From: Siphonodentalium dalli
Lineage: Eukaryota; Mollusca; Scaphopoda; Gadilida; Siphonodentaliidae
Direction of reading: 5' to 3'
NCBI GenBank assembly: GCA_032622095.1
Contig: CP136062.1
Coordinates: 151,398,875 to 151,462,874 of the forward strand
DNA: 64,000 bases
The notes beneath the pieces were generated by a model that did no database searches, was not told where the DNA came from, and worked only from the letters and a program-made list of their open reading frames with translations. This document shows positions 1-11,310 of this stretch, piece by piece; the stretch's first letter is position 1; each line of letters starts with the position of its first letter. Both the position numbers and the translations under genes were made by a program.

Positions 1-486
1 TATTTCCGTCGGCCATTTTCTTAGTCAAATTGACTAAATTTGTAAATATTGCACCTGCGGGGTCGTGTTTGGTATCGTACGAACGGGGGCGACACACTAA
101 TAACTATGCAGAAAACAGTTGGTAATTCGGTCCATAAATGGCCGTGATAGTAACGATTATGTATTTCCGTCGGCCATTTTCTTAGTCAAATTGACTAAAT
201 TTGTAAATATTGTACCTGCGGTGTCGTGTTTGGTATCGTACGAACGGGGGTGACACACTGATAACTATGCAGAAAACAGTTGGTAATTCGGTCCATAAAT
301 GGCCGTGATATTAACGATTATGTATTTCCGTCCGCCATTTACTTAGTCAAATTGACTAAATATGGTAAAATTGCATCTGAGGGGTCGAGTGTGGTATCGT
401 ACGAACGGGGGCGACACACTGATAACTATGCAGAAAACAGTTGGTAATTCGGTCCATAAATGGCCGTGATATTAACGATTATGTAT
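1..486. repeat. 161-bp tandem repeat, three copies
   Basis: Copies begin at 1, 162 and 323 and share the segment tatttccgtcngccatt and the run gcagaaaacagttggtaatt. They differ by a few substitutions. The array runs off the left edge, so the true copy number is unknown. No reading frame is conserved. Confidence 0.9.
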
Positions 487-628
487 TTATAAAGACATTC
501 GACGCTTGCATCTTTGTTTTTTTTGTAATTGCATTTGAAAAATTGAGTTCTCTCCCCTGCATTGGAAAATAACTTAGGCGTACTTTTTGCAAAAAACGCA
601 CATTTTCAACGAACGGTTATACCCTTAT

Positions 629-945
629 GAAATGTTTAGATAATAAGTTTAACCATCTCTATACTAAAGCATCATTGACGAGTAGTTATTCACTATGATA
701 TGTTGAGATAATAAGTTTAAACCTCTATATACTAACGCGATATTGACGAGTAGTTTTCCCGTATGAAATGTTAAGATCATAAGTTTAAACCTCTATATAC
801 TAACGCATCATTGACGAGTAGTTATGCGCTATGAAATGTTAAGATAATAAATTTAAACCTCTATATACTAACGCATCATTGACGAGTAGTTATTCACTAT
901 AAAATGTTGAGATAATAAGTTTAAACCTCTATGTACGAAAGCATA
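629..945. repeat. 68-bp tandem repeat, about 4.7 copies
   Basis: Units start at 629, 697, 765, 833 and 901, exactly 68 bp apart. Each carries a gataataagttta core followed by cattgacgagtagttatt. The same core recurs singly or as a hairpin elsewhere in the window (22185, 29796, 33160, 43510, 61632), so this array looks like a tandem expansion of a dispersed element. Confidence 0.9.
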
Positions 946-1726
946 GTGCTGGGAGAAGGGCGCTCGTTGGGGGTGTTGCACGCGCGATGTGCACGCTATG
1001 CCTACACGAGGGTGTGGGGGTGGACACTATAACTGCGGATATAGCGTGGGAGAGACTAGCATTATGGGTGGCCTTTAAAAAGGCCGTTTTTTTTTTGTTC
1101 CTGAGCGCTGCCTATTTATTGAGAAGGCGAACGATTTCTTTCAATTTTTTGCAACAAATACAATGTTTGCATTTGTGTTGCTTTTCGTAATATATGGTCA
1201 TGACATATTTATCGTCAGGCTCGGCGTGATGATTTTGGATAGGGGCAGAGTTCGACTGCAATTTGGTACGTGCGTTATCCATGCCAAACTATTTGAGACT
1301 AATACGTTAGGAAAAAATATGACTGCGTTTAACCAAAAAAATTAAATGACATTCACACGTGCAGATGCGGCCCAATAAAAGAGTTTACAGGGAACAAGGA
1401 CTGTTTTGTGTGCGTTTGGATTTTTACAGGGTGCGACAGCCGTAACCCTCGAAAAATATCAATAAAATACGAACACGGCGGATGTAGCGATTATGAAACA
1501 TGTCTGATGCTCTCAGCTAATTATAGATGCATCATTTTTTTGTGCACATTCAGGAAACGCACGACAGCCGTTGTCAAGTGTCCGAGTCGTAACAGATATA
1601 TGTGTGTTTCCAAGTTTTTTAACGGGGTGCCTTTAATTGGGGGGTCACGTGGTGGTAGCTTTTTTTCAATATTCAAAACCCAGACGTCACACCGCACTTT
1701 GGTACCAACGTGTAAAGACTAAGATT
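946..1726 (+). promoter_or_regulatory. Upstream region of the small two-exon gene; E-box and CRE-like sites
   Basis: No credible coding region is seen here. Close to the start codon at 1727 there is a palindromic E-box CACGTG at 1646-1651 within GTCACGTGG, and a CRE-like GACGTCA at 1683-1689. Both sit within 85 bp of the ATG. They are motif matches only; no initiation site can be placed from sequence. Confidence 0.3.
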
Positions 1727-1777
1727 ATGTCTTACATTATTGAAACACCAAAAAGAGATTCTGTCGAAATGGATAAT
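1727..1777 (+). CDS. Small basic protein, exon 1 of 2 (hypothetical)
   Basis: This exon encodes the first 17 residues of an 85-residue protein. It runs from an ATG at 1727 to a consensus donor (AAT|gtaagt) at 1778, intron phase 0. It contains Thr-Pro-Lys-Arg, a full S/T-P-x-K/R cyclin-dependent kinase consensus. Reading on into the intron gives only an AT-rich tail, whereas joining to the acceptor at 2167 keeps the frame open for another 68 codons. The initiator is the first ATG of the exon. A cDNA would decide whether 5' untranslated exons exist. Confidence 0.55.
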
Positions 1778-1894
1778 GTAAGTAAATATGTACTTATTTT
1801 ATTACTTAATTATTTTTTAAATACTTTTCATATATATATGCATAATTGACACGTGATTGTTTATGCGTGTGTAATTATGTTTAATTTTCATACC

Positions 1895-1985
1895 GTATTA
1901 TATTATATAAAGACCCTCCCCCCTATTATATTATATAAAAGCCCTCCCCCTATTATATTATATAAAGGCCCTCCCCCCATTATAT
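1895..1985. repeat. Short tandem repeat in the intron of the small gene
   Basis: Three copies of a ~28-bp unit, tattatattatataaa followed by a C/T-rich ccctcccccc stretch, lie inside the 390-bp intron 1778-2167. The rest of the intron is AT-rich and ends in a good acceptor (ttttattcacag). Confidence 0.75.
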
Positions 1986-2167
1986 ACCTTTTGAAAGAGT
2001 GAGAAACTTTTAATAATTCGTTTATCAGTTGAAAAATAAATTGTGAAAATGATTGTTTTTTTGAAGATTGCGGCGGGTTTTAAATTAACGATTTTTAAGC
2101 TGTATTTTGACTGTATTTTTCTATTATGCAAGTGATTTAACGAAAGATTACTTCCTTTTATTCACAG

Positions 2168-2374
2168 GCTAGGCGCCAGCTATTTGCCAATGGCCCTGTA
2201 ACCAGGAAACGCAGCAGGGAGGCGCTGCTCGCATATGAAGCAATGGGTCTGGACGAGAGAACAGTACAGCTGTTGTTAGACCACAGTATTACGGAGTTGG
2301 GGAGTCCGCTGCATACATCCACGCCGGTGGAAAAAGACAGACTTTTACCACCGGCCAAGAAACAAAAACAATAA
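2168..2374 (+). CDS. Small basic protein, exon 2 of 2 (hypothetical; cyclin-docking-like motif and NLS-like tail)
   Basis: This exon supplies 68 residues and the stop codon TAA at 2372. It opens with Ala-Arg-Arg-Gln-Leu-Phe: RQLF fits the R-x-L-F cyclin-docking (Cy) motif of Cip/Kip inhibitors and CDK substrates. Next come a basic patch (TRKRSRE), a helix-like segment (LLAYEAMGLDERTVQLLLDH) and two further S/T-P sites (SPLH, STPVEKDR). The protein ends in PPAKKQKQ, a nuclear-localisation-like tail. The second domain of Cip/Kip inhibitors is not visible, so I do not assign the protein to that family. A variant polyadenylation signal ATTAAA follows at 2388. A nuclear cell-cycle substrate is a reasonable guess; the gene model rests on the intact frame across a canonical GT-AG intron. 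Confidence 0.55.
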   Translation, partial: ARRQLFANGPVTRKRSREALLAYEAMGLDERTVQLLLDHSITELGSPLHTSTPVEKDRLLPPAKKQKQ

Positions 2375-4303
2375 CATTTAATGGAAAATTAAAACAAAAA
2401 ATGTTTACAACGGATTTACATTATTCTATATGCTGAGGGTAACGTATCATATACAAAAATTATTCTGGTTGCAGGTGAATGTTATGTATGAGCCCCCATT
2501 ACGTATATTCTCAACGACTGGACTGTTATTTGGCTAATATAACACATATTAACGCGATGTTACAATATATGGCCCTTGTAATAAGGTGCTGACAATGACT
2601 GTACAATGCATTTACAATGAGCAGAATATATACACTGCGTGTGAGACGCGTTGACGCATTAAATACCGTACATGCGCAAAAATTTATATTTGTTGCATAT
2701 AAACAGAAAGATTATTAAATATGTAGACAATCTGTGTTCGTCTATACCATGTTGATAACGTAAACAACACAATATAATGAAGATGGTGTGTTTTAACCTA
2801 AACGAGATCCTGATTACAAAAGACGGTGCAAATGTACCATCTAATGACCAGAACGAAGAACGCTCTTTATGTTTACCATCATATTATAAAAAACAGACAC
2901 CAGGAACTGTAACTTTTTGTATTACGTAACGATAAACGTGTGACAAATAACATGATTGAAATAGCTCGGCTGATGTAATTTCCTAAGCGGAAAACGGTCT
3001 TGCGGTTGAGAATGAATTATATACCTGTTTGATAGGTAACCAAATTGATACTTTTTCTACATATTGCAATATATATATATATGCAGAATACCGTCCGTTC
3101 GGTGCGGATATAACTGACAGGTAATCATGACTATTTAAGATGTCACGTATGTAACACTGTTATGACAAACACCCCCATCTTATAATGACATTCACCTGCG
3201 CGAGAATAATTTGTTATGGTACATCGGGGTGTGGGGGTATACAGTTTGCACCAACTTGACAGTTGAAACATGTTGTTTACTATGTGTATGTTACAATGTA
3301 AGCATAACACACATGATTTTATACTCACAATAACCTTGGATTTTTAGTCGTTTTGGATAATTCTTGAAATGGTGATAGTATGTGCGTTTGGCGTAAACGG
3401 CACAATGTTTATGAGTCGTGGGAAAATATATTTTAATTATAAAGCAAAAACAAACGGATGTGTATGACTTATTTGGAATATTTGAAGTGGATAGGTGGAG
3501 CTACGTGCCACTGTTACTACGAAATTTGTAAAAGCGTGGGATATAATTTATATTCCACCGGAAGCATGTGTCTTATTAGGAATATCTGAAGTATATAGGT
3601 GGAGTTACTGTCTACTACGACTGCGAAATGTGTAAAACAATTTAGTGCGTGGGAATAAAAAACACATTTGCCCGCCGGAAGTGATTAAGACAAACACTTA
3701 CGAAGCTTCGAGAATCTGTCTGCCTGTTGTGTACGGAAACATATCGCTGTGATTTAATTTATTGGATATTGACACGTGTTTTACCCCTGGTATACAGTCT
3801 GATTTATTCCTGAGAATTCGATTACAGGTATCAAATTAAAGGAACCACATACGACACAGGTATGAAACTTAAATGGATCATGTACTATGCCTTTACAATT
3901 ATGAAGGGATTTTTAATAGGGTCCAGAATATTGGAGATATCGGAGAAGGTTCCAGAACTGCGGGGCCAATGAGCGTGGTGTCAGCCGGTAGGGTTCATCC
4001 GGAAGTATTGCATCAGATTCCAATGACTCAGGCGTTGCGCCGGAAGTAAGGGATTGCGTTAGATTGTAATGACTCATTACACCTTCGTTCTCAAATATAC
4101 TTCGTACCTGACGAACAGTATACACGACGTACTTCGATGACGGAAGTATACGATTGCCCATTGTACCTTTCTCAAGGGCCCGAAAGCGTATACAACCATT
4201 CTCAAATAGCCACACCCACGAAGTACACATCCATATACCGAAGGACCCCCCACACAACCGTGACGTATACAAATACCCACACGCGTATACTCAAACACCC
4301 ACG
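2375..4303. other. Intergenic stretch without a recognisable gene
   Basis: AT-rich, with a short (at)n run near 3073. Two imperfect direct copies of a ~110-bp segment lie side by side at 3468-3572 and 3573-3690; they share cttatt.ggaatat, ataggtggag.tac, cgaaat.tgtaaaa, gcgtggga and ccggaag. Short open frames on both strands show no family resemblance. A pair of related segments with ccggaagta and ggattgcgtt lies at 3999-4060. Confidence 0.5.
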
Positions 4304-4407
4304 CGTCGCCACGTCATACGGTGCGGGGGCGGTGGTACTTTGATCTTTGTTTACATACAACGTCGTTACGTCATACGGTGCGGGGGCGGGGTACTTTCCT
4401 TTGATCT
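4304..4407 (+). promoter_or_regulatory. Duplicated CRE/GC-box-like module
   Basis: Two direct copies, 4304-4351 and 4361-4407, carry cacgtcatacggtg or tacgtcatacggtg, then gcgggggcgg, then a tactttgatct-like tail. A TACGTCA CRE-like core directly followed by a GC box resembles a proximal promoter. It sits 7 bp upstream of the ATG at 4414. No function is shown. Confidence 0.3.
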
Positions 4408-4413
4408 CCTTTG

Positions 4414-4620
4414 ATGTCGGAAGACAATAGGGCAGTAGAATATGTACCCATACTTCCAATGTACTTCTATAATGTACCTTTACCCCCCAAACCAGCCGTT
4501 ATGCAGCACAACATTGGTTTCCAATGTCTTCAGTGTATGGGCTTTAAGAAAAAATATTTCGCACAAATTCCCCAAAACAATTACGAATCTCATTTTTGTT
4601 TACAAATGACAAGCTACTAA
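4414..4620 (+). CDS. Possible 68-residue protein (weak)
   Basis: An open frame from ATG 4414 to TAA 4618 lies directly after the duplicated CRE/GC module. The peptide starts MSEDN, is proline- and aromatic-rich in its first half (PILPMYFYNVPLPPKP) and has a Cys-x-x-Cys pair (QCLQC) near its middle with a later His and Cys. I do not recognise it. It is short, lies in a repeat-rich area and could be chance; its adjacency to the promoter-like module is the main argument for it. It could also be the first exon of a longer gene. Confidence 0.22.
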   Translation: MSEDNRAVEYVPILPMYFYNVPLPPKPAVMQHNIGFQCLQCMGFKKKYFAQIPQNNYESHFCLQMTSY

Positions 4621-4872
4621 CCATTTATTTTCATCACTGTTCTCAATAGTAATCTGTCACATTAAGTCCTGATAGCTCGTTTTGAGCTTGATAGCCCTGT
4701 CACTTCTCGTGGGGTCGTGGGACCCGCTGAAGCCGTCATGCCCAAATCATGTTCCCGTCAACTTGCAGCGACAGCCTTGTCTTCTTCTGGATCATCTGAT
4801 TCACATTAAAGTACAATATCGAAAATCTAATTAAGTTTCAACAAGTTATAGATTCCCTGTCCGATTTGACGC

Positions 4873-4997
4873 CATAAAACCAACATATGTACGATTTCTA
4901 CCCCATAAAACCAACATATGTACGATTTCTACCCCATAAAACCAACATATGTACGATTTCTACCCCATAAAACCAACATATGTACGATTTCTACCCC
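4873..4997. repeat. 31-bp tandem repeat, four copies
   Basis: Four near-identical copies of a unit with cataaaaccaacatatgtac and gatttctacccc. The copies are almost identical, so the expansion is recent. Confidence 0.9.
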
Positions 4998-5235
4998 ATT
5001 AAATAATTAAATTGGACACGTGAGCACATTATTATGAGGCATTGAATGCCAAATGATCGCCCGTATTAAGAGCGTCCACGCTTCTGTCGCACAAAGGCTG
5101 TAGATAATAAAGAGCGTCTTCAATTATTAGCTTTCGTGAAGGTTTTTGGTCTATTGTGGATGATTGTGTGGATTTTCTAGATACCTGTGGCATACGAATG
5201 ATGTTGATTTCAAGAAGTTTTCACTTCAGCGTGTT

Positions 5236-5640
5236 AAAGGTACAATCCGATTCGATGGTCCCGTATCATCAGATTCCAACAACATCAACAACAACAACAA
5301 CATTTCTTCAAAAGGCGCTTTAGTTATCAGAATCGATTAATTACCAAAACAAATAATGCTAACCACTGTCAACTCTAGTATAAAATTTTCCAAAACGTGT
5401 TATGTATGATCATTTCGTTGAACACAATTTGGTATCGAGAGTATGTCGGTTGGCTCGTTGAATATTTGCTAGGCTGCCATATATTCCATGTGGTGAAAAA
5501 TAACAAATTTCAAAAATCGATATCTGATGACTCTGAGCTTTGATGGGTGGGTTCAAATGATCGATTTTGGCTAAAAACCACACCAATTATCAAAACCATA
5601 ATCAATTCTAATAATCGATAATTGCAGCCAAAATATCCTC
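5236..5640. mobile_element. MITE fragment related to the 8715-10275 copy
   Basis: Starts ttaaaggtacaatccgattc and continues through agattccaacaacat, a caa microsatellite, tagttatcagaatcgatt and ggtatcgagagtatgtcggt. The same order of blocks is found at 8715-9032, and a related, more decayed inverted copy at 62570-62680. The 3' end is degraded. No coding capacity is seen; 5641-6314 holds nothing recognisable. Confidence 0.6.
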
Positions 5641-6314
5641 AGGTGTGTCTTATTGGCAATAACATTCCCTTTCATTTGACATATAACTCTGCGAAATTGA
5701 ACGAAGTGAAGTCGAGACATCGTATCGGAAACTACCTAAATCTACCGAAGAAATCGGGTCGTCAATCTCCCTGTCCGCTCCGAGGCCTTTGACCTAGTTA
5801 TAAAATCAATCATTTCGAGCAATATTTTGTCGCGAACGTGTACTTAAACGCGATGACATAACCTATAAATGCTCATATATGTTCCGCAAGTCATTCCGAA
5901 GCCATCCATGCCTTTTTTATTTCATCCGATGTATTTGTGCCCAATTTTTCAACTTTATTCATCAAGCGAATTCCAGAAACAAGACGTGTCTGCGACTGTC
6001 AGTCAATTTTGAAATTGAATGTAAAACAAGTGATAAACCACTATCTCTGGACAGATGGTGGGGTCAGATATTCAAAACGAAAAGTCCATTTTTCTGAAAA
6101 CAAACGCGTCAGACAATTATTAATATCGTTCTAATTTAAGGGGCCAAAACATCATAATCTCGCCTCAGCCAGCAATCTGGAATTTCTTCTAGACGCGGAC
6201 ATTTATGAATATGACACCGATTATTTCGGCAAACGATTTGTACTAAGGGGTTATTGACACCTCGTGTAAGTACACCTGGAAACAATAGCCGTCGGCAGTT
6301 CGAGAAGCTCCCGT

Positions 6315-7965
6315 ATCAATATCTGATCAAAGTCATAAATTCATGCTCAACTGTATTCCCATGGCCACGTGTTGGCCAGTCATTGAATATTAAGGACTTT
6401 GCTAACCCAATTTTTCCCAAATTTAATGGAGTCCAAAATAAAGGTTTATGTTCACATTTATTAGTAATCACAGTAACCAAACCCATGGTTGCAACATTTT
6501 AAGAGTATAATTCATGGTAGATTATGTTAGAAATTCAAAATGTGATATTTGTTGAAATTTTTAAAATCTATTTTTTCGAACCCAAATTCAACAAACACAA
6601 AGATTATATCTAACAAAAAGATATGGGTATGTGTACTAAACACTGTGAAGAATGATGAACAATAAAGATATACTCACATTTCTTCAGTTTTATTTAGAGT
6701 TTTGGCTTGGAAGCAGTTGTTTACAAATGGTAGATTTCATTGCTCGGCAAAGCTATTTGGGAACTGAATTTGATGGGTCAAGATAATGTTCACTCAAGCC
6801 TGCTGGGATTATGACCAGCCAGTGCTGAACCATGAGAGTACTTTATCCTGACTCAGGCTGATTGGTGACCTAGTTTCTGGGCTATGTGGTACACCAGATT
6901 GGGGATTACACAGTTCTTTTGTCAAGAGATTCACAACACACCACTGTCCACATATATTAACATTTAAAGGTACTCAATCCGATAAAACTCCTCTCAATTA
7001 CTATTTCAATGGCTTCGGGGGTCAAAAATATTTGATTCGAGTCGAGGAAGTCACCCATCAAAGCTCAGATTTGTTAGATATCGATTTTAGAAATCTATTA
7101 TTTTTCATTATCGGGAATTCTTTCTGGCCCAGAAGACAGTCAAAATTTCGTTATTATTACCACTTGATTATAGCGTTATCCATCCTTGTCTGTTTGAATA
7201 GAGTTTTGGCGTAAAATCTCGAGCAGGTTACCAAATTGACGGCAGTTATTAGTACTCATCTCGAGAAATTAACAAATTTCAAAACTCAATATCTAATAAC
7301 TCTGAGCTTTGTTTGATGGGTTCCTCGACTCGAATCAAATATTTTTTACCCCCAAAGCCAAAGAAATAGTAATATAGGACCCTCTGATCGGATTGTTGTT
7401 GTTGGAATCTGTTGAGATGGGGACCCTCTTTACGGATTGAGTACCTTTAACTGCCACCTAACTATACAAGCGATGTCAGGTAACTTACTCAATTATTTGT
7501 AAACAATTGGTTCTTAGTAATTTTATCAAAGAATGCTTGATAGATATGAATATTATTTTATTGGTCATCATTCTTCACAGTGTTCAGTACACATTGCCAT
7601 ATTTTTTTCTTTGATATGGACTTTGTGTTTATTGATTTTGGGTTCGAAAAAATAGATTTTAAAAACCTTTATAAATTTCACATTTGGTATTTCTAACATA
7701 TTCCACCATGAATAATACTCTTAAAATGTTGCATTCATGTGTTTGTTTACTGTGATTACTAACAAAAGTGAACATAAACCTTTATTTTGACTCCATCAAA
7801 TTTGGGGAAAATTGGGTTAGCAAAGTCCTTAACAGAAATTAAGATAACATAACATAACATCAAATTACCGGAATTGAATACTAAAAGTGTCAATATCTGA
7901 CCAAATTGATAAATGCCTGCTCATGTGTATTCTCATAACCACGTGTTGACCAGTCATTCGAAGTT
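6315..7965. repeat. Inverted arrangement of a dispersed repeat around a MITE
   Basis: The segment at about 6393-6672 is found inverted at about 7554-7836 (shared words include ggactttgctaaccca and aaggtttatgttcac). The flanking ~75 bp at 6315-6390 and 7890-7965 (tatctgatcaaa, cacgtgttggccagtcatt) are instead in direct orientation. The spacer carries the MITE at 6964-7450. This mixed order suggests two insertions of a longer element with rearrangement. Confidence 0.6.
6964..7450. mobile_element. MITE with ttaaaggtactcaatccg terminal inverted repeats (copy 1)
   Basis: A 487-bp non-coding element beginning TTAAAGGTACTCAATCC and ending GGATTGAGTACCTTTAA, so it is bounded by TTAA. Related copies lie at 20882-21369 and 42956-43403. 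The interior has tgattcgagtcgaggaag near the left end and its inverse near the right. A TTAA boundary is typical of piggyBac-mobilised elements, but that assignment is inference. Confidence 0.8.
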
Positions 7966-8200
7966 AACATAACACCTGGAATCAAAGTACTATTATTATC
8001 AAACTCGTACTTCATACTATAAAAGTAAGAGTCAATCCCAGTTTTAAATCGCCCAGACTGGTTGTTTACAAAATCAGATAGACTGTTCCAGATTGATACC
8101 ACTGCTGGTAAAGAAGTATTTTCTTGTTCATGCTTGACCTGCGGAACACATAGTTCGTTTTTTTAGAGTGACCTCATGTCCTGGTGTATACCATATACTG
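7890..8200 (-). pseudogene. Remnant of the C-terminus of a non-LTR retrotransposon reverse transcriptase ORF
   Basis: Read on the minus strand, the frame ending at 7890 contains SLPAVVSIWNSLSDFVNNQS and then FKTGIDSYF. This matches the pattern at the end of CR1/L2-type ORF2 proteins: a Trp-Asn-Ser-Leu core followed by Phe-Lys and a short helix. The upstream part (GHSKK, RRSSMNKK) continues in a different frame, so at least one frameshift and stop codons break the gene. No catalytic YxDD domain is visible. It is a dead fragment. Confidence 0.45.
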
Positions 8201-8269
8201 GAAGTGCTCGTTTGGTCCAATACCTGAACTAACCACGATATATATAGGTTCGGAGGGAATTTTCTCAAA

Positions 8270-8650
8270 ACTTTTAAAGACATATTATGGACTTGTTCGG
8301 TGCGAGAAACTGATAAGTTAGTACTCAGGCGCTATGCCAAGTGTGGGAATGTAGCATTCTACTAGCATTACCGAAAATTTCAAAGAAATAAACCATAACG
8401 CTCCATAGATATCATTGTCTGAACTACGCTTAATTGTAAATATTTACATCTAGATTCGGGACGCTGCGATCGGCGATAAACTAACGCAAATTATTTCGCC
8501 AACGAGAGTCATTGCATTTAATTAATATATATAAGAATGACGTGTGGTTACTGTACATTTGGATTAATATGCGTAAAAATAACTACTTTCAACAATATTT
8601 TTCTCCGGTTCTATTTGACCCCCCTACCGGAGTGTTTCACATCACTTTAA
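8270..8650 (-). repeat. Dispersed repeat, inverted copy of 30464-30845
   Basis: Reverse-complement matches include tactccggagtgtttcacat-type sequence (8630s against 30470s), tagtacgaattgtaaatatttac-like words (8430s against 30660s) and the acttgttcg.tgcg stretch (8300 against 30810). Divergence is high, so both copies are old. No reading frame is shared. Confidence 0.55.
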
Positions 8651-8714
8651 AGCCAGATACGCAATGATTGTTTCGATGATAGCCACAATACCCCTATTTA
8701 AAACGATACACAAT

Positions 8715-10275
8715 TTAAAGATACATAATCCGATTCGATGATCCCCGTATTATCAGATTCCAACAACATAATTTTTTCAAACGACGCTTTAGTTATCAGA
8801 ATCGATTAATTACCAAAAAATGCTAACCATTGTCAACTTTATTACAAAATTTCCCAAAACCTGTTATATATCAACATTTTGTTCAACGCAATTTGGTATC
8901 GAGAGTATGTCGGTCGACTTGTCGAATATTTGTTAGGCCGCCAAATATTCCAAGTCGTGAACAATAACATATTTCAAAAATCGATATCTGATAAATTTGA
9001 GCTTTGGCGGGTGGGTTCCTCGACTCGCATCAAATATTGTCAGGGATGTGACTAGAGGGGGGGTGTGGGGGGTGTCTCACCCCCCCAGCAGAGAGCTATA
9101 TTTTCAATAGTTGGAAATTTCATACCCGCCACAACGAAATTTCACACCAAAATAGGTTGAAAATGTTCTTGTAGTTTGATTATAAAACAATTTATTGGGG
9201 GGAATTTATTGTTTTTCGACCAATATTTGCATATGTTCCTATTTTTGGTCAAAAATTTTGACAGAAATGGTCATCAGTAGGAAATTTTCCAACCTTAAGG
9301 GGGTGACAGGTTGGAAATTTCCAACACTTGGAAAGCTTGTGTCCTGGTCCCTCCCCCGTGGCCAGTCAAAAACTTCTAGTTAATTTAAGAAAACAATATT
9401 GTCATACAATTGGTCAACATTGTCATTGGAATTGTCATCAGTTGGAAATTTTCCAACCTAAGTGGGGGTGTAGGGTTTGAAATTTCCAACAGTATGAAGG
9501 CTTGATGCTAGTCTAGATGTTAGGATTTTGCGATTTTCTTGTTCAGATTTCAAAATTTTCGCACACCGGGCCGAACCATGGTCGGCCCGGTGTGTCATTG
9601 CCCCATCCACATGGCCAATACAAAACTGCTAATTAGTTTAGCAAAACAATATTTTACTACATTTGGTCAAACTTGTAGACATAAATGGTCATCGGTTGAA
9701 GAATTTCCCAACCTGAGGGGGAGCATGAGGTTTGAAATTTTCAACACTAGGAAAGCTTCAGTTGAGGCCAGTCTAGATGCTAGGATTTGCGATTTTCTTG
9801 TATAGTTTTCAAAATTTTCTCACACCGGGCCGAACAACCATGGTCGTCGGCCCGGTGTTTCCTGGACTGTTGTCGGTAGCTGTGTGCATTTGTCTGGAAT
9901 TAGATCACTAGTTTGGGGGGGGGGCAATTTTCAGGTTAAAATATCTTAATGTTCTCATACTGGGAAAATAGAAGCATGGCTTATGAATATATAGGAAATT
10001 AGGCCTGAGCATGAGGTACAAGGGGGGGGGGGTGCAAATGGAAAGTTGTGTTGGTGTGATTCCGACTCAAGGGGGGGGGGGGGGGTGCGAATGGAATTAA
10101 GCAAAAAGTTGTGTTGGGTTGATTCCGACTTAAGGGGGGGGGTGCAGTTGGAAATTCCGAAGGTGGACATCCCCCCCCCAGCGGAGACCCTCTAGCCACA
10201 TCCCTGAATATTGTTTACACCCGAAGCCAACGAAATAGTAATTTAGGAGCGTTAATTCGGATAATGTATCTTTAA
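8715..10275. mobile_element. MITE interrupted by a nested hAT-type element
   Basis: Left half 8715-9040 starts tttaaagatacataatccg. Right half 10207-10275 ends taatgtatctttaa and matches the 3' end of the TTAA-bounded MITE family. The hAT-type insertion at 9041-10206 separates them. Removing the insertion and one target copy restores a continuous MITE. Confidence 0.7.
9041..10206. mobile_element. Non-autonomous hAT-type element with 8-bp target duplication
   Basis: The 1166-bp element starts CAGGGATGTG and ends CACATCCCTG. It is flanked by the direct 8-mer AATATTGT (9033-9040 and 10207-10214). CAGGG-type termini and 8-bp duplications are diagnostic of the hAT superfamily. The interior is built of ttggaaattttccaacc-like palindromic words, C and G homopolymers, and a gcacaccgggccgaacca hairpin. 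No transposase is encoded. Confidence 0.85.
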
Positions 10276-10499
10276 TTGTGTAGGTATCTTATTAAATTCA
10301 AAAGTTGTGAATCAAAAGGATTTTTTCATCCATCGTACACTGGTGGCTCTACCATGCGTTGCTGTTAGTTTAAACAGTATTTATTCCATAAACTATTATA
10401 ATATGTGATGAAATATAACAAATATATATAAAAAAGAAAGAAATTATGTTGTCGTGGAACGTATTCGACATCAAACATTGCACTTATATTAGTCCTGTC

Positions 10500-11310
10500 C
10501 GAGAACATTATATGACACCCCATCCCGCGAGAATGTATAACGTGAAGTCGACATATCAACACCGAGAACATTACACAATACCCCATCCCGCGAGAATGTA
10601 TAACGTGAAGTCGACATATTAACACCGAGAACATTACACAATACCCCATCCCGCGAGAATGTATAACGTGAAGTCGACATATCAACACCGAGAACATTAC
10701 ATGACACCCCATCCCGCGAGAATGTATAACGTGAAGTCGACATATCAACACCGAGAACATTACATGACACCCCATCCCGCGAGAATGTATAACGTGAAGT
10801 CGACATATTAACACCGAGAACGTTACATAACACCCCATCCCGCGAGAATGTATAACGTGAAGTCGACATATTAACACCGAGAACATTACACAATACCCCA
10901 TCCCGCGAGAATGTATAACGTGAAGTCGACATATCAACACCGAGAACATTACATGATACCCCATCCCGCGAGAATGTATAACGTGAAGTCGACATATCAA
11001 CACCGAGAACATTACATGACACCCCATCCCGCGATAATGTATAACGTGAAGTCGACATATTAACACCGAGAACATTACATAACACCCCATCCCGCGAGAA
11101 TATATAACGTGAAGTCGACATATCAACACCGAGAACATTACACAATACCCCATCCCGCGATAATGTATAACGTGAAGTCGACACATCAACACCGAGAACA
11201 TTACATAACACCCATCCCGCGAGAATGTATAACGTGAAGTCGACATATCAACACCGAGAACATTACATGACACCCCATCCCGCGAGAATGTATAACGTGA
11301 AGTCGACATA
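10500..11310. repeat. 63-bp minisatellite, about 13 copies
   Basis: Units start at 10501, 10564 and onward at 63-bp steps. They contain gagaacattac, ccccatcccgcgagaatg and taacgtgaagtcgacat. Because 63 is divisible by three and the unit lacks stops in two minus-strand frames, long open frames (up to 330 codons) appear over it; they are by-products. One unit near 11207 has lost a C and shifts those frames. Confidence 0.95.
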
